NCBI RefSeq assembly: GCF_900114085.1
Contig: NZ_FORU01000004.1
Span: 134,410-198,409 of the forward strand
From: Myroides guanonis
GTDB taxonomy: Bacteria; Bacteroidota; Bacteroidia; Flavobacteriales; Flavobacteriaceae
DNA length: 64,000 bases
Direction of reading: 5' to 3'
Below the pieces are notes generated by a model. It was not told where the DNA came from. It was given only the letters and a program-made list of their open reading frames with translations, and ran no database searches. A program made the translations under genes and the position numbers. This document shows positions 41,759 to 50,352 of the stretch, one piece after another (position 1 is the first letter of the stretch; the number at the start of each line of letters is the position of its first letter).

Positions 41759-42274
41759 ATGTTCCACAGATATATAAAACTTGTTATAGCAGCGTTTATT
41801 TTAGCAGCGGCAGTTTGGCAATTTACTGAGAGTAATATTGGAAACGGTATTTTTCTTTTGTTATTAATGTCTATTGTTGTTTTGTTGTATTTTAAAAACG
41901 AGTTTATTTTATTGGCTTTTTTAAAATTGAGAAAACAAGATTTTGAAGGTGCTCAGAAGTGGTTGAGTTATATCAAGAATCCTGATACAGCTTTGGTTCG
42001 CAAGCAAAATGGTTACTATAACTACTTGCAAGGAATTATGGTTTCTCAAACGAATTTAAATGCTTCTGAAAAATTCATGAAGAAGGCTATAGAGCTTGGG
42101 TTGAGTATGGATCAAGATTTAGCGATGGCTAAATTACAGTTGGCAGGTGTAGCGATGACGAAGAGAAGAAAAGTAGAGGCTACTAAGTTACTTAATGAGG
42201 CTAAGAAATTGGACAAGCAAAACATGCTTAAAGACCAAATCAAAATGATGAAGGATCAGATGAAGAGAATGTAA
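41759..42274 (+). CDS. small membrane protein with TPR-like C-terminus
   Basis: 171 residues. Two hydrophobic helices (residues about 6-22 and 27-48) are followed by a helical region, with FLKLRKQDFEGAQKWLSYI, NASEKFMKKAIELGLSMDQD and AMTKRRKVEATKLLNEAKK, that looks like TPR repeats. The C-terminus is rich in Met and Lys (KMMKDQMKRM). No enzyme motif is visible. Likely an inner-membrane scaffold; function unknown. Confidence 0.75.
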   Translation: MFHRYIKLVIAAFILAAAVWQFTESNIGNGIFLLLLMSIVVLLYFKNEFILLAFLKLRKQDFEGAQKWLSYIKNPDTALVRKQNGYYNYLQGIMVSQTNLNASEKFMKKAIELGLSMDQDLAMAKLQLAGVAMTKRRKVEATKLLNEAKKLDKQNMLKDQIKMMKDQMKRM

Positions 42275-42297
42275 TTTCTTTTTAATCTTTATATATA

Positions 42298-42333
42298 AAA
42301 AAGGGCTAACTCATCGAGTTAGCCCTTTTTTAT
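42298..42333. terminator. bidirectional terminator
   Basis: AAAAAGGGCTAACTC pairs with GAGTTAGCCCTTTTT around a 3-nt loop, flanked by A- and T-runs, between convergent genes. Confidence 0.93.
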
Positions 42334-42339
42334 TTGGGT

Positions 42340-43695
42340 CTAATTATTTTTCTTTCTTTTCTCTGCGCGTTTCTTTTCAACACCTCTGTTTGTAGGTTTT
42401 GTTTTTCTAGGATTTCGCTTTCCTGGACCACCTAAGTTGACTTTTTTGTTTTTGTCTTTCTTGTCGTGAAAGGCAGCTCCTTTTTCGTCTGTTTGTTTTG
42501 GTTTTTTAAGTAGGTGTTTTATTTTTTGCTTTACTTTTTCAAACTCCATCAGTTTTTCAGAAATCTCTACTTCTACAGGAATCTCCATTATTCGAAGTTC
42601 TTTCTCCATTAGCATTTCTGCTTCTATCTTTATTTCTGCTTCTTTTGGGTCTATGATGCTGATTGCGGTTCCTTCTTTGTCTGCACGTCCTGTTCTACCA
42701 ATTCTGTGGATGTATTGTTCTGGTAATTCTGAGAACTGTAAATTGATAACGTGGCTAATGTCTGAGATATCCAATCCACGAGCCATAATATCTGTGGTTA
42801 CTAATCCTCTCAATTCACTATTTTGAAAATCTGACATAGCAGTTAATCTAAAGTTCTGTGATTTGTTTGAGTGAATTACGGTAAATTGTTCTGGGAATAC
42901 TTCGTTTAGTTTTTCTAGAACTAAGTCTGCAATTCGCTTGCTATTGATAAAGATAAGAACCCTATTATAGGTTTCACTGTCTTGAAGCAAATGAATTAAT
43001 AAGTTTATTTTAGTATTGAAGTTTGGTACGTGATAAACTTGTTGGTCTATTTTTTCTAATGGTGTTCCTGATGGTGCTAGTGATACTTCTTCTGGATAGT
43101 CGAAATAGTCTTCTAGGATATCGTCTACTTCTTCTGTCATGGTTGCTGAAAACAAGATGTTTTGTTTCTTGTTTTTCATCATAGATAGAATTGAAGTCAA
43201 TTGAAATCTAAATCCTAAATTTAAAATTTCATCAAATTCATCAATTACCAATTTTTGTAAAGCGTCAAATCGAACTACTCCGTCTAATGCCAAATCCATT
43301 GTTCTTCCTGGGGTTCCCACCAAAATGTCTACTCCATCATAAACGGCTTTTCGCTGTGTATTGATGTTTGTTCCTCCATAGATTCCTAGGGTACGAACAG
43401 ACATGAATTGTGTTAGTTTTTCTACTTCTTCTACTACTTGAACTACAAGTTCTCTAGTAGGAACTAGAATCATTACTCTAGGTGTGTCGTCAGGAGTGAA
43501 TTTCCACTGCTTTAATATAGGTAGTAAATAGGCATAGGTTTTTCCTGTTCCTGTTTGGGCAATTCCCATCATATCTCTACCAGATAGAATTACTGAAAAA
43601 GATTTTTCCTGAATAGGAGTAGGAGTGGTAATATTTAATTCCTTCAAAGCTTTGTCTAAAGCTTTCGGAAGATTAAACTGATCGAAAGTGCTCAT
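42340..43695 (-). CDS. DEAD-box RNA helicase with DEFD motif II
   Basis: 451 residues from ATG 43695 (MSTFDQFNLP), chosen because a TATCTTTG element at 43716-43723 leaves no room for a longer protein. Q motif FDQFNLP...TPTPIQ, motif I AQTGTGKT, motif II DEFD (VIDEFDEI, so Ala is replaced by Phe), motif III SAT, motif VI HRIGRTGR. The C-terminal 60 residues are basic and low-complexity (KRNPRKTKPTNRGVEKKRAE), typical for RNA binding. It remodels RNA, e.g. ribosome assembly or cold adaptation. Family members with DEFD exist in Bacteroidota. Confidence 0.94.
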   Translation of the reverse strand: MSTFDQFNLPKALDKALKELNITTPTPIQEKSFSVILSGRDMMGIAQTGTGKTYAYLLPILKQWKFTPDDTPRVMILVPTRELVVQVVEEVEKLTQFMSVRTLGIYGGTNINTQRKAVYDGVDILVGTPGRTMDLALDGVVRFDALQKLVIDEFDEILNLGFRFQLTSILSMMKNKKQNILFSATMTEEVDDILEDYFDYPEEVSLAPSGTPLEKIDQQVYHVPNFNTKINLLIHLLQDSETYNRVLIFINSKRIADLVLEKLNEVFPEQFTVIHSNKSQNFRLTAMSDFQNSELRGLVTTDIMARGLDISDISHVINLQFSELPEQYIHRIGRTGRADKEGTAISIIDPKEAEIKIEAEMLMEKELRIMEIPVEVEISEKLMEFEKVKQKIKHLLKKPKQTDEKGAAFHDKKDKNKKVNLGGPGKRNPRKTKPTNRGVEKKRAEKRKKNN

Positions 43696-43715
43696 AAAAA
43701 ATGTATAATTTGCAA

Positions 43716-43723
43716 CAAAGATA
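43716..43723 (-). promoter_or_regulatory. TAnnTTTG -7 element for the helicase gene
   Basis: Minus strand reads TATCTTTG, 21 bp upstream of ATG 43695. Predicted transcript start near 43709 rules out the longer frame to 43773. Confidence 0.55.
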
Positions 43724-43765
43724 CATTTTATTTTTTTTCGAGATTTATCTAAGGGGTAGCAATAT

Positions 43766-43808
43766 AGATTCACCCCCTCACACTTTGTTGTGATGAGGGA
43801 GTGGGTCT
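43766..43808 (-). terminator. hairpin after the lytic transglycosylase gene
   Basis: On the minus strand CACTCCCTCATCAC pairs with GTGTGAGGGGGTG around AACAAA (some mismatches). There is no good T-run behind it, so it may stabilise the transcript end instead of terminating. Confidence 0.4.
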
Positions 43809-43817
43809 GTTTTTTCC

Positions 43818-44714
43818 TTAATATCCTTCCGTTGGAATTTCTATGTTATAGGTTTTTCCTTCTGTTACTTTTAGTTCTGTGCCGCGCAACCAAGGGTTGT
43901 GTAGTTTTAATATTTTGTAATTGATTCCTTGGTCTTTTGAAAATTGATATAAGTTGTCAATATTGTAATTTACTGCTATCGTCTTTGTTTTTATTGGTTG
44001 ATAGAGTGTGTTTTCTGGAAGTACAAAACCGTATTTTTCGGTATTAGACATTATTTCTTTTAGTGCTAATATTCTAAAGACGTAACGCGATGTTTCTTCT
44101 GCTATAAATAGGTCGTAATAGTTGTCTACCATTTGAAGCTCTAGTTGTTTGGTAACGCCAGCCATTCCGCGGTTGTAAGATGCTGCTGCAAGTGTCCAGC
44201 TACCGAATCGTTGTTTGGCCTTAAGGAAGTATTCACAGGCTTTCTGAGTAGCTATTTCAAGGTTATAGCGTTCGTCTACGTATTCGTTTACTTCCATATT
44301 GAAGTCTTTTGCTGTTCCGTCCATAAATTGCCAGAAACCGCGTGCTCCTGCTGACGATGTTGCGTTGGAAAGTGTGCTTTCAATTACTGCTAAATATTTG
44401 AAATCATCAGGAATTCCGTTTTTCTTTAATATTGGTTCTATGATTGGAAAATAGCGGTGTGCTCTTTTTAATGAAATAATTGTTGAGGCATGTAGATTGA
44501 TATTAATTATCATTTCTCTGTCTAATCGCTCTCGTACATCTACGATGTGTAATGGCGTTTTTTCGCCTGCAAAGTTGATGGTGTTTGGTAAGTAGATGTG
44601 ATTTTTAATATCTACGCTTTGAGTGTTGGTTCCTGTAGATGTTGAGAAAACAAATGTGCTCCCAATTAAGATAACTCCCGTTATAATTCCTAGCTTTTTT
44701 ATCGTTCTATTCAT
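43818..44714 (-). CDS. lytic murein transglycosylase (SLT family)
   Basis: 298 residues with an N-terminal hydrophobic segment (residues 7-25), so it is periplasmic or membrane-anchored. The SLT domain has catalytic Glu112 in AVIESTLSNATSSAGARG, followed by GFWQFM and YNRGMAGV. The MltD-like C-terminal part (KTIAVNYNIDNLYQFSKDQG) resembles a LysM remnant. It cleaves peptidoglycan glycan strands. The stop codon of the upstream hydrolase overlaps its start by 8 bp, so the two are translationally coupled. Confidence 0.92.
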   Translation of the reverse strand: MNRTIKKLGIITGVILIGSTFVFSTSTGTNTQSVDIKNHIYLPNTINFAGEKTPLHIVDVRERLDREMIININLHASTIISLKRAHRYFPIIEPILKKNGIPDDFKYLAVIESTLSNATSSAGARGFWQFMDGTAKDFNMEVNEYVDERYNLEIATQKACEYFLKAKQRFGSWTLAAASYNRGMAGVTKQLELQMVDNYYDLFIAEETSRYVFRILALKEIMSNTEKYGFVLPENTLYQPIKTKTIAVNYNIDNLYQFSKDQGINYKILKLHNPWLRGTELKVTEGKTYNIEIPTEGY

Positions 44715-45375
44715 AGTTTTTGTTTGATATTATTGTGGGTAAATGCTTGTTGAACCAGCGGTATCGCATTAAAATCATTGCATGTGTGCCTCCTTTAATA
44801 ACGATAGCGTTTTTAATGTATTGTATGGGGAATACTTCATCTTTGTCTCCGTGTATGTGAATTACATTGGGGTTTGGATGTGGTTCTTTCCAATTGAGTA
44901 TGTTTTTAAAGGCCCAATCTAAATAGGATGAGTCTCTTATTGACATATAGTTGCTATATAGATCTATTCTTCTTTTTGCTTTTTCGTTGCCGTGTTTTTT
45001 TAATATTGTTTCTATTTGGTTTACCCATCGTGTTGGGAAAAACTTATAGAGTAATAGTTTTTGTGCCCATTTCATTCGTTTGGGAAATTCGGTGTGTGAT
45101 CGAACACTTGAAATAATAATTGTTTTTTTAGTAGAAATTTTCTTTGCTAATTCTTGAACAATTATTCCGCCGAAGGATACTCCAATTAATACTGGATTTT
45201 CGTGTTTTATTTCTTCTTGTATTCTAGTAGTGTAATTGCTGAGTGTTTCGTTCGAATAGGGGATAAGCCATTCTAAATAGTGAAATTCGAATTGGTCTTT
45301 TGGTAAATCTATCTTTTCAAATATTCTGGAACTGGCCCCCATTCCAGGCATGAAATAGATGTGTATTTTGTTCAT
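44707..45375 (-). CDS. alpha/beta-hydrolase
   Basis: 222 residues, no signal peptide. Alpha/beta-hydrolase core with YFMPGMGASSRIF, nucleophile elbow GVSFGG (Ser about 83) and HIHGDKDEVFP near residue 178 (acidic residue), then GGTHAMIL (His). All triad positions are present. Substrate unknown. It overlaps the lytic transglycosylase gene by 8 bp, and the same pairing suggests cell-envelope work. Confidence 0.88.
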   Translation of the reverse strand: MNKIHIYFMPGMGASSRIFEKIDLPKDQFEFHYLEWLIPYSNETLSNYTTRIQEEIKHENPVLIGVSFGGIIVQELAKKISTKKTIIISSVRSHTEFPKRMKWAQKLLLYKFFPTRWVNQIETILKKHGNEKAKRRIDLYSNYMSIRDSSYLDWAFKNILNWKEPHPNPNVIHIHGDKDEVFPIQYIKNAIVIKGGTHAMILMRYRWFNKHLPTIISNKNYE

Positions 45376-45553
45376 AATAAATAAATTAACTAATAATAGG
45401 GGCTGATTGTCAAATTAATTCTCGAAATTTGCTAAAGATAGACGATTTAGTTCTTAGTGCTACTTTCTAATGTTTAAATATATCTTAAATATTGGGGAGT
45501 ATAAATCTGCACTTTGTCTATGTTACTAATTGAAACTTTAAACTATATTATAA

Positions 45554-45835
45554 ATGGAAATCAAAAACAACGAGCTACTTCGTCAGTTTGAATATCAGAC
45601 AGAAGAAGGTATGCTCAGTGTGGAGTATTCGTTGCAAGAGAGAAAGATTTTCTTGACGAAGCTTAAAGGATTTGAGACTTCAGTTCAGGAGCAAGCATCA
45701 GACTTTTTAAAGGCTGTTTTAAGTTTTGCTGAAGATAATCGTTTAAGAGTGGTTCCTACACATCCAAAGATTGTGTCGTTCTTTAGAAAGAACCCTGTGT
45801 ATAAAGAGTTATTACCTCCAGGAATTAGAATCTAG
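45554..45835 (+). CDS. YjdJ-type small GNAT-like acetyltransferase
   Basis: 93 residues. The Acetyltransf_CG signature is clear: FLKAVLSFAEDNRLRVVPTH followed by PKIVSFFRKNPVYKELL. These are compact GNAT relatives that lack half the fold, have a conserved Cys/His-type pattern and unknown substrate. Monocistronic with a terminator 30 bp on. Confidence 0.9.
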   Translation: MEIKNNELLRQFEYQTEEGMLSVEYSLQERKIFLTKLKGFETSVQEQASDFLKAVLSFAEDNRLRVVPTHPKIVSFFRKNPVYKELLPPGIRI

Positions 45836-45866
45836 TTATAGCTAGATATGAGTTAGATTATTAACC

Positions 45867-45907
45867 AAAAAAGAGGATAGAACACTTGATGTTTTATCCT
45901 CTTTTTT
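45867..45907 (+). terminator. terminator of the 45554 gene
   Basis: AAAAGAGGATAGAACA pairs with TGTTTTATCCTCTTTT (one mismatch) around CTTGA, followed by a T-run. Confidence 0.88.
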
Positions 45908-45968
45908 TGTGTTTTTGTTTTTGCGCAGTTTGCGGATGCGTAAATTCGTAAATAGCTATAGAGATGAG

Positions 45969-45989
45969 ATTGCGGGTCAGACCCGCAAT
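45969..45989. repeat. perfect palindromic repeat (GATTGCG family)
   Basis: Arms ATTGCGGGTC and GACCCGCAAT with a single-base spacer, followed by GACTTTTAGG. It is the best-preserved member of a family that also occurs at 24784, 27189 and 30511. Preceded by GCGGATGCGTAAATTCGTAA, a segment of the composite purine-rich repeat family. Confidence 0.8.
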
Positions 45990-46042
45990 GACTTTTAGGA
46001 TTAAATGGGTAATCCTTTAATACAATCTTTTGATGGTGCTAT

Positions 46043-47359
46043 CTACACAAATTCCAATCGCACACTTCCGTCTTCATCTATCTTAGTCAATGCTATTTTG
46101 TGTAGTGTATTGGCTAACTCTGGATTCCATGGTGTTTTTACCTTTACGTAGTTCTCCGTAAATCCGTGTATGTATCCTTCTTTGTTTTCGCTTTCAAACA
46201 ACACTGTTCGTTCTGTTCCAATCTGACTTTCATAGAACGCTCGGCGTTTTTTCACAGAGAGCCCACGCAACATTTTACTGCGCTTGTTTCGAACGTTCAT
46301 TGGAACTGCTCCTTCCATATTGGTTGCTTCTGTATTGTCTCTTTCAGAGTACGTGAAAACGTGTAAGTAAGAGATGTCTAAGTCGTTTAAGAAATGGTAG
46401 GTATCTAAGAAGTGTTCTTCTGTTTCTCCTGGAAAACCTACTATAACATCGACTCCAATACAGGCGTCTGGCATTACTTCTCTAATTTTTGCTACGCGTT
46501 CTACATAGAGTTCTCGTAGGTAACGGCGTTTCATTTTTTTGAGTATGTCGTTACTTCCAGATTGCAATGGTATGTGAAAGTGGGGAACGAATGTCCTACT
46601 TTTTGATACGAATTCTATAGTTTCGTTTTTTAGTAAATTTGGTTCGATTGAAGATATACGCAAACGTTCAATTCCCGGTACTTCATCTAAAGCTTGTACT
46701 AATTCTAAAAAGGTGTGTTCGTGTTTTTTATTTCCAAACTCTCCTTTTCCGTAATCTCCAATATTTACACCTGTTAAGACGATTTCTTTGATGTCTTGAG
46801 CTGATATTTCTGCTGCATTTTTCAATACGTTTTCCATGGTGTCGCTACGTGAAATACCGCGGGCTAATGGAATGGTACAATAGGTGCATTTGTAATCACA
46901 ACCGTCTTGTACTTTTAAAAAGGCTCTTGTTCTATCACCAATGGAATAACTTCCCACATAGAAATCAGCGTTTTCAATTTCGCAGGAATGTATTTCTCCC
47001 ATGTCGTTTTTTGACAGGTCGTTGATGTAGTCCATTATTTTGAACTTTTCTGTAGCTCCTAACACTAGGTCTACTCCATCTACTGCGGCCAATTCTTCTG
47101 GTTTTAGTTGGGCATAGCATCCTATTGCTGCTACAAAAGCTTTATCGTTTTTCTTTTGAGCTTTTTTTACAATCTGTTTAAATTGCTTGTCTGCATTTTC
47201 GGTAACTGAACATGTATTGATTACATATATGTCTGCTACTTCCTCAAAGTCAACACGATCGAAACCTTCATCGGTGAAATCACGTGCAATTGTTGAGGTT
47301 TCTGAGAAGTTGAGCTTACAGCCCAATGTATAAAAAGCTACTTTTTTTCTGTTTTCCAT
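46043..47359 (-). CDS. mtaB: tRNA (t6A37) methylthiotransferase
   Basis: 438 residues. N-terminal UPF0004 cluster cysteines in GCKLNFSE, NTCSVTE and GCYAQ, then the radical-SAM CxxxCxxC in GCDYKCTYCTIPLARG, GVNIGDYGKGEFG and, near the end, a TRAM domain (residues about 375-436). MtaB adds a methylthio group to t6A37 of tRNAs reading ANN codons. The order of motifs and length fit MtaB better than MiaB or RimO (GCKLNFSE start, 438 aa). Monocistronic. Confidence 0.94.
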   Translation of the reverse strand: MENRKKVAFYTLGCKLNFSETSTIARDFTDEGFDRVDFEEVADIYVINTCSVTENADKQFKQIVKKAQKKNDKAFVAAIGCYAQLKPEELAAVDGVDLVLGATEKFKIMDYINDLSKNDMGEIHSCEIENADFYVGSYSIGDRTRAFLKVQDGCDYKCTYCTIPLARGISRSDTMENVLKNAAEISAQDIKEIVLTGVNIGDYGKGEFGNKKHEHTFLELVQALDEVPGIERLRISSIEPNLLKNETIEFVSKSRTFVPHFHIPLQSGSNDILKKMKRRYLRELYVERVAKIREVMPDACIGVDVIVGFPGETEEHFLDTYHFLNDLDISYLHVFTYSERDNTEATNMEGAVPMNVRNKRSKMLRGLSVKKRRAFYESQIGTERTVLFESENKEGYIHGFTENYVKVKTPWNPELANTLHKIALTKIDEDGSVRLEFV

Positions 47360-47428
47360 AATAATTAGCTACTCCTAAGTAGTAATTTTGAATTATATTT
47401 ACTTTTTCTATAATGTAAAAAAGAACTG

Positions 47429-47436
47429 CAAATTTA
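47429..47436 (-). promoter_or_regulatory. TAnnTTTG -7 element upstream of mtaB
   Basis: Minus strand reads TAAATTTG, 69 bp upstream of the mtaB start, in the gap to the divergent 47455 gene. Confidence 0.35.
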
Positions 47437-47454
47437 CATACAAAAAACGATTTC

Positions 47455-49059
47455 ATGAAATCATTACTCTGTTATACGTCAGTATTTTGGATTGTTTTAA
47501 CGTTGACCTCTTGTCAGAATAAAGCGGGGACGGTTAACGAAGATTTGGTTTTCAGGTATAATGAGAGTGCCAATATTCAAACTTTAGATCCTGCATTTGC
47601 AAGAAATCAGGCTATTATATGGCCATGCAATCAGCTTTTTAATGGCTTGGTGCAGTTGGATGATTCTCTTTTGATTCAACCTGATATTGCTAAGAATTGG
47701 AGTATTAGCGAGGATGGGAAACAGTATCGCTTTACTTTGCGCAAGGATGTTTTCTTTCATAAACATATTAATTTCGGCAGTGATAGTACGCGTGCTGTTA
47801 CCGCTTCGGATTTTGAATATAGTTTTAAACGATTGACCAGTGGTCAATTGGCTTCTCCTGGTGCTTGGATTATGCAGAAGGTTGATAGTTTTAAGGCTGA
47901 AAATGACAGTGTTTTTGTTATTGATCTTCAAGAACCTTTTCCTGCTTTTCTGGGATTGCTTTCTATGAAATATGCTTCTGTGGTGCCTAAAGAGGTTACT
48001 GAGGATATGCATCATAATTTCAGGTCTCATCCTATCGGTACTGGACCTTTTTATTTTAAGTTTTGGGAAGAAAATGTGAAAATGGTTTTGCGTAAAAATC
48101 CTTTGTATTTTGAAAAAGATGCTAATGGGGTTTCTCTCCCTTATTTAGAGGCTGTTGCTGTTACATTTTTACCTGATAAACAGAGTTCTTTTTTACAATT
48201 CATTCAAGGTAACCTGGATTTTATATCAGGTTTGGATCCTTCTTATAAAGACGAGATCATTACAGAGGATGGAGTTCTTCGCGAGAAGTATCAGGATAGG
48301 TTTAAGCAGATATCGGGACCGTATTTGAACACGGAATATTTGGGTTTTAATTTGGAGGATCAAGGTATTGCACAAGATATCCGTATTCGTAGGGCTTTGG
48401 ACATGGGCTTTGATAGGAAGAAAATGTTGATGTATTTGCGCAATGGTATGGGGAGTGCGAATGTTGGAGGAATGATACCTAAAGGTCTGGCTGGAAATAT
48501 TGAATTGAACTCTAAGTTTAATCCATCTTTAGCTAGGGAGTTGATTGCTGAGTATAAGAAAGAGACGGGAAATATTCGTCCAACTATAACTTTATCGACT
48601 AATGCTTCTTATATTGATATTGCGGAGTTTTTACAAAGGGAATGGCAGAAATTGGGGATTGATGTTCAGGTTGATGTTTCTCCTCCTTCTACTCTAAGGC
48701 AAGAGATAGCAACTGGTAAGGTTACTTTCTTCAGAGGTAGTTGGATTGCAGATTATCCAGATGCTGAAAATTATTTATCGCTTTTTTATTCTAAAAACAT
48801 TCCTCCTAATGGTCCTAATTATACACGTTTTAAAAACGAAAATTATGATGTGCTTTATAAATTGGCTTATCGTACTGTTTCAGATAGTGAACGTACAGCT
48901 ATTTATAAAGAAATGGATAGTATTATAGCTGCTGAATTGCCTGTGATAGTATTGTTTTATGATCGTGCTGTTAGGTTTACTCATAAGAATGTCGAGAATC
49001 TTGGGATTAACCCTATGAATAATTTGTTTTTGAAAAGGGTGAAGAAGCAAAGGGGGTAA
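47455..49059 (+). CDS. peptide/nickel ABC transporter substrate-binding lipoprotein
   Basis: 534 residues. Lipoprotein signal with LTLTSC (Cys20). SBP_bac_5 family: LDPAFARNQAIIWPCNQLFN near residue 42, LRKDVFFHKHINFG, RSHPIGTGPFYFKFW around 195 and the ALDMGFDRKKML motif. It binds oligopeptides (OppA/DppA type) or similar solutes and presents them to an inner-membrane permease. No permease genes are adjacent, so it is an orphan component here. The following region is repeat DNA. Confidence 0.93.
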   Translation: MKSLLCYTSVFWIVLTLTSCQNKAGTVNEDLVFRYNESANIQTLDPAFARNQAIIWPCNQLFNGLVQLDDSLLIQPDIAKNWSISEDGKQYRFTLRKDVFFHKHINFGSDSTRAVTASDFEYSFKRLTSGQLASPGAWIMQKVDSFKAENDSVFVIDLQEPFPAFLGLLSMKYASVVPKEVTEDMHHNFRSHPIGTGPFYFKFWEENVKMVLRKNPLYFEKDANGVSLPYLEAVAVTFLPDKQSSFLQFIQGNLDFISGLDPSYKDEIITEDGVLREKYQDRFKQISGPYLNTEYLGFNLEDQGIAQDIRIRRALDMGFDRKKMLMYLRNGMGSANVGGMIPKGLAGNIELNSKFNPSLARELIAEYKKETGNIRPTITLSTNASYIDIAEFLQREWQKLGIDVQVDVSPPSTLRQEIATGKVTFFRGSWIADYPDAENYLSLFYSKNIPPNGPNYTRFKNENYDVLYKLAYRTVSDSERTAIYKEMDSIIAAELPVIVLFYDRAVRFTHKNVENLGINPMNNLFLKRVKKQRG

Positions 49060-49397
49060 TTTGTTGATTTGGTTATTCGTGAATTTGTAAAGGAGCAAAG
49101 AGGCGAAGGAGCAAAGGGGCAAAGAGGCAAAGAGGCAAAGAGGCAAAGAGGCAAAGAGGCAAAGAGGCAAAGAGGCAAAGAGGCAAAGAGGCGAAGGAGC
49201 AAAGAGGCGAAGGAGCAAAGAGGCGAAGGAGCAAAGAGGCAAGCGTTAAGTTTTAGTCTGGTAGACTAAAATAGCGATGCAGCCAGCAGACGAGATGGTT
49301 AAGAAAATAGTTGACGCAAAGTGATTAATGGGCTCTTGTTGGCTTCTTAATACTCAAAATATATTATTGTTATTTTTTAAATTATTTGATTTTACTA
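49060..49397 (+). other. intergenic with purine-rich repeat and end palindrome
   Basis: No gene. Carries the long 8-mer repeat (49092-49242), its right-end palindrome (49251-49271) and a spacer before the CatA-like gene. Open frames across it are low-complexity artefacts of the repeat. Confidence 0.6.
49092..49271. repeat. purine-rich 8-mer tandem repeat with terminal palindrome
   Basis: About a dozen copies of GGCAAAGA/GGCGAAGGAGCAAAG in a row, preceded by GATTTGGTTATTCGTGAATT. The block ends in GCGTTAAG and a perfect palindrome at 49251-49271, TTTTAGTCT-GGT-AGACTAAAA. The same right end (GTTAAGTTTTA) occurs at the end of the window (63981), so the palindrome marks one end of the element. 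Confidence 0.85.
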
Positions 49398-50021
49398 ATG
49401 AAAACTAAAGTAAATATAGAAGAATGGGTGAGAAAGGATCATTTTCTCTTCTTTTCTAAGTTTGAAGAACCTTTTTTTGGTGTTACTGTAAACATCGATT
49501 GTACTATTGCTTATGAACAGGCAAAATTAAAGGAAACGTCTTTCTTTTTATATTATTTATATAGGGCTTTAAAGGCTGCTAATGAAATTGAGAATTTGCG
49601 CTATCGAATTATTGATAAGGATGTATATCTTTTTAATCAAAATAATGCGTCTCCTACTATTAGTAGAGCGAATGGTACTTTTGGATTTGCTTATATGGAT
49701 TATTACAATGATGAATCTACTTTTTATAAAATGGCTTTGGAAGAGAAACAGCGTGTCGAGTGTTCAACGGATTTAATGCCTTCTGGTTCTGGAGAAAATG
49801 TAATTCATTTTTCTGCTGTTCCATGGTTGGATTTTACTTCTATTTCTCATGCTAGGTCTTTTTCTTTTCCGGATAGTTGTCCCAAAATTTCTTTCGGAAA
49901 AGTCACAGTAAATAATGGTGTTAGATCTATGCCTGTTTCTATTCATGTTCACCATGCTTTGGCTGACGGTTATCATGTAGGGCTCTTTGTGGAGGAGTTT
50001 CAAAGATTGATGAATTCTTGA
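49398..50021 (+). CDS. CatA-like O-acetyltransferase
   Basis: 207 residues from ATG 49398. Trimeric chloramphenicol acetyltransferase (CAT) fold: FFGVTVNIDCTIAYEQAKL, FFLYYLYRALKAANEIENL, FAYMDYY and the catalytic HHALADGYHVG (His about 183) with DGxH. It uses acetyl-CoA to acetylate a hydroxyl group. Sequence alone does not show that it inactivates chloramphenicol; many Bacteroidota proteins of this family have unknown substrates. Flanked on both sides by purine-rich repeats. Confidence 0.9.
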   Translation: MKTKVNIEEWVRKDHFLFFSKFEEPFFGVTVNIDCTIAYEQAKLKETSFFLYYLYRALKAANEIENLRYRIIDKDVYLFNQNNASPTISRANGTFGFAYMDYYNDESTFYKMALEEKQRVECSTDLMPSGSGENVIHFSAVPWLDFTSISHARSFSFPDSCPKISFGKVTVNNGVRSMPVSIHVHHALADGYHVGLFVEEFQRLMNS

Positions 50022-50104
50022 TTTGGATTTTCGTTAATTTGAAAATAAGCGAAGGAGCATTTTTGTTTTTTCGCTTTTTTGTTTTTAGGATGAGGATGAG
50101 AATT

Positions 50105-50165
50105 TGAAAAGGGCAAAGGAGCAAAGGAGCTAATCTGTTGATTTGGTTATTCGTGAATTTGAAAA
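50105..50165. repeat. purine-rich composite repeat fragment
   Basis: GGGCAAAGGAGCAAAGGAGC then TGATTTGGTTATTCGTGAAT, the same order reversed relative to 49063-49245. Short and without the terminal palindrome. Confidence 0.6.
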
Positions 50166-50301
50166 GAGGCTTTGTGTTGATAATTTGTTTGAAATTGGTT
50201 CTTAATATAGTGTTATTTTAGTGATAATCAATATTTTATATTTGTTTTTGTTGGTTTAATGGAGTGTTTATATTTTTTAAAAAAATAATCGTTTTTAAAA
50301 A

Positions 50302-50330
50302 TTGATTTTTCTCAATCAACTCTATATTTG
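50302..50330 (+). promoter_or_regulatory. promoter of the 2OG oxygenase gene
   Basis: TTG at 50302-50304, 18-bp spacer, TATATTTG at 50323-50330. It sits within the longer reading frame, showing that translation begins at ATG 50353 (or 50332) rather than 50302. TTGATTTTTCTCAA at 50302-50315 is a short inverted repeat over the -33 box. Confidence 0.6.
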
Positions 50331-50352
50331 CATGTGTTTTTTAAAACGATAT

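Larger units (their letters stand above)
50022..50352. other. intergenic with purine-rich repeat and promoter
   Basis: Carries degenerate purine-rich repeat copies (50045-50165: GGCAAAGGAGCAAAGGAGC, TTCGTGAATTTGAAAAGAGG) and, near 50302-50330, the promoter of the next gene. A palindromic ATTGATTTTTCTCAATCAAC stretch overlaps the promoter. Confidence 0.5.

Noticed and set aside
43696..43773. 26-codon N-terminal extension of the helicase
   Set aside because: The extension crosses the -7 promoter element at 43716-43723.
49092..49242. CRISPR or minisatellite gene
   Set aside because: Repeat units are 8 bp with no spacers; no coding frame with biological character.
48880..49269. Leu/Ala/Ser/Phe/Pro-rich or Lys/Glu/Arg-rich open frames
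   Set aside because: They are low-complexity translations of the GGCAAAGA repeat and of the SBP gene on the other strand.
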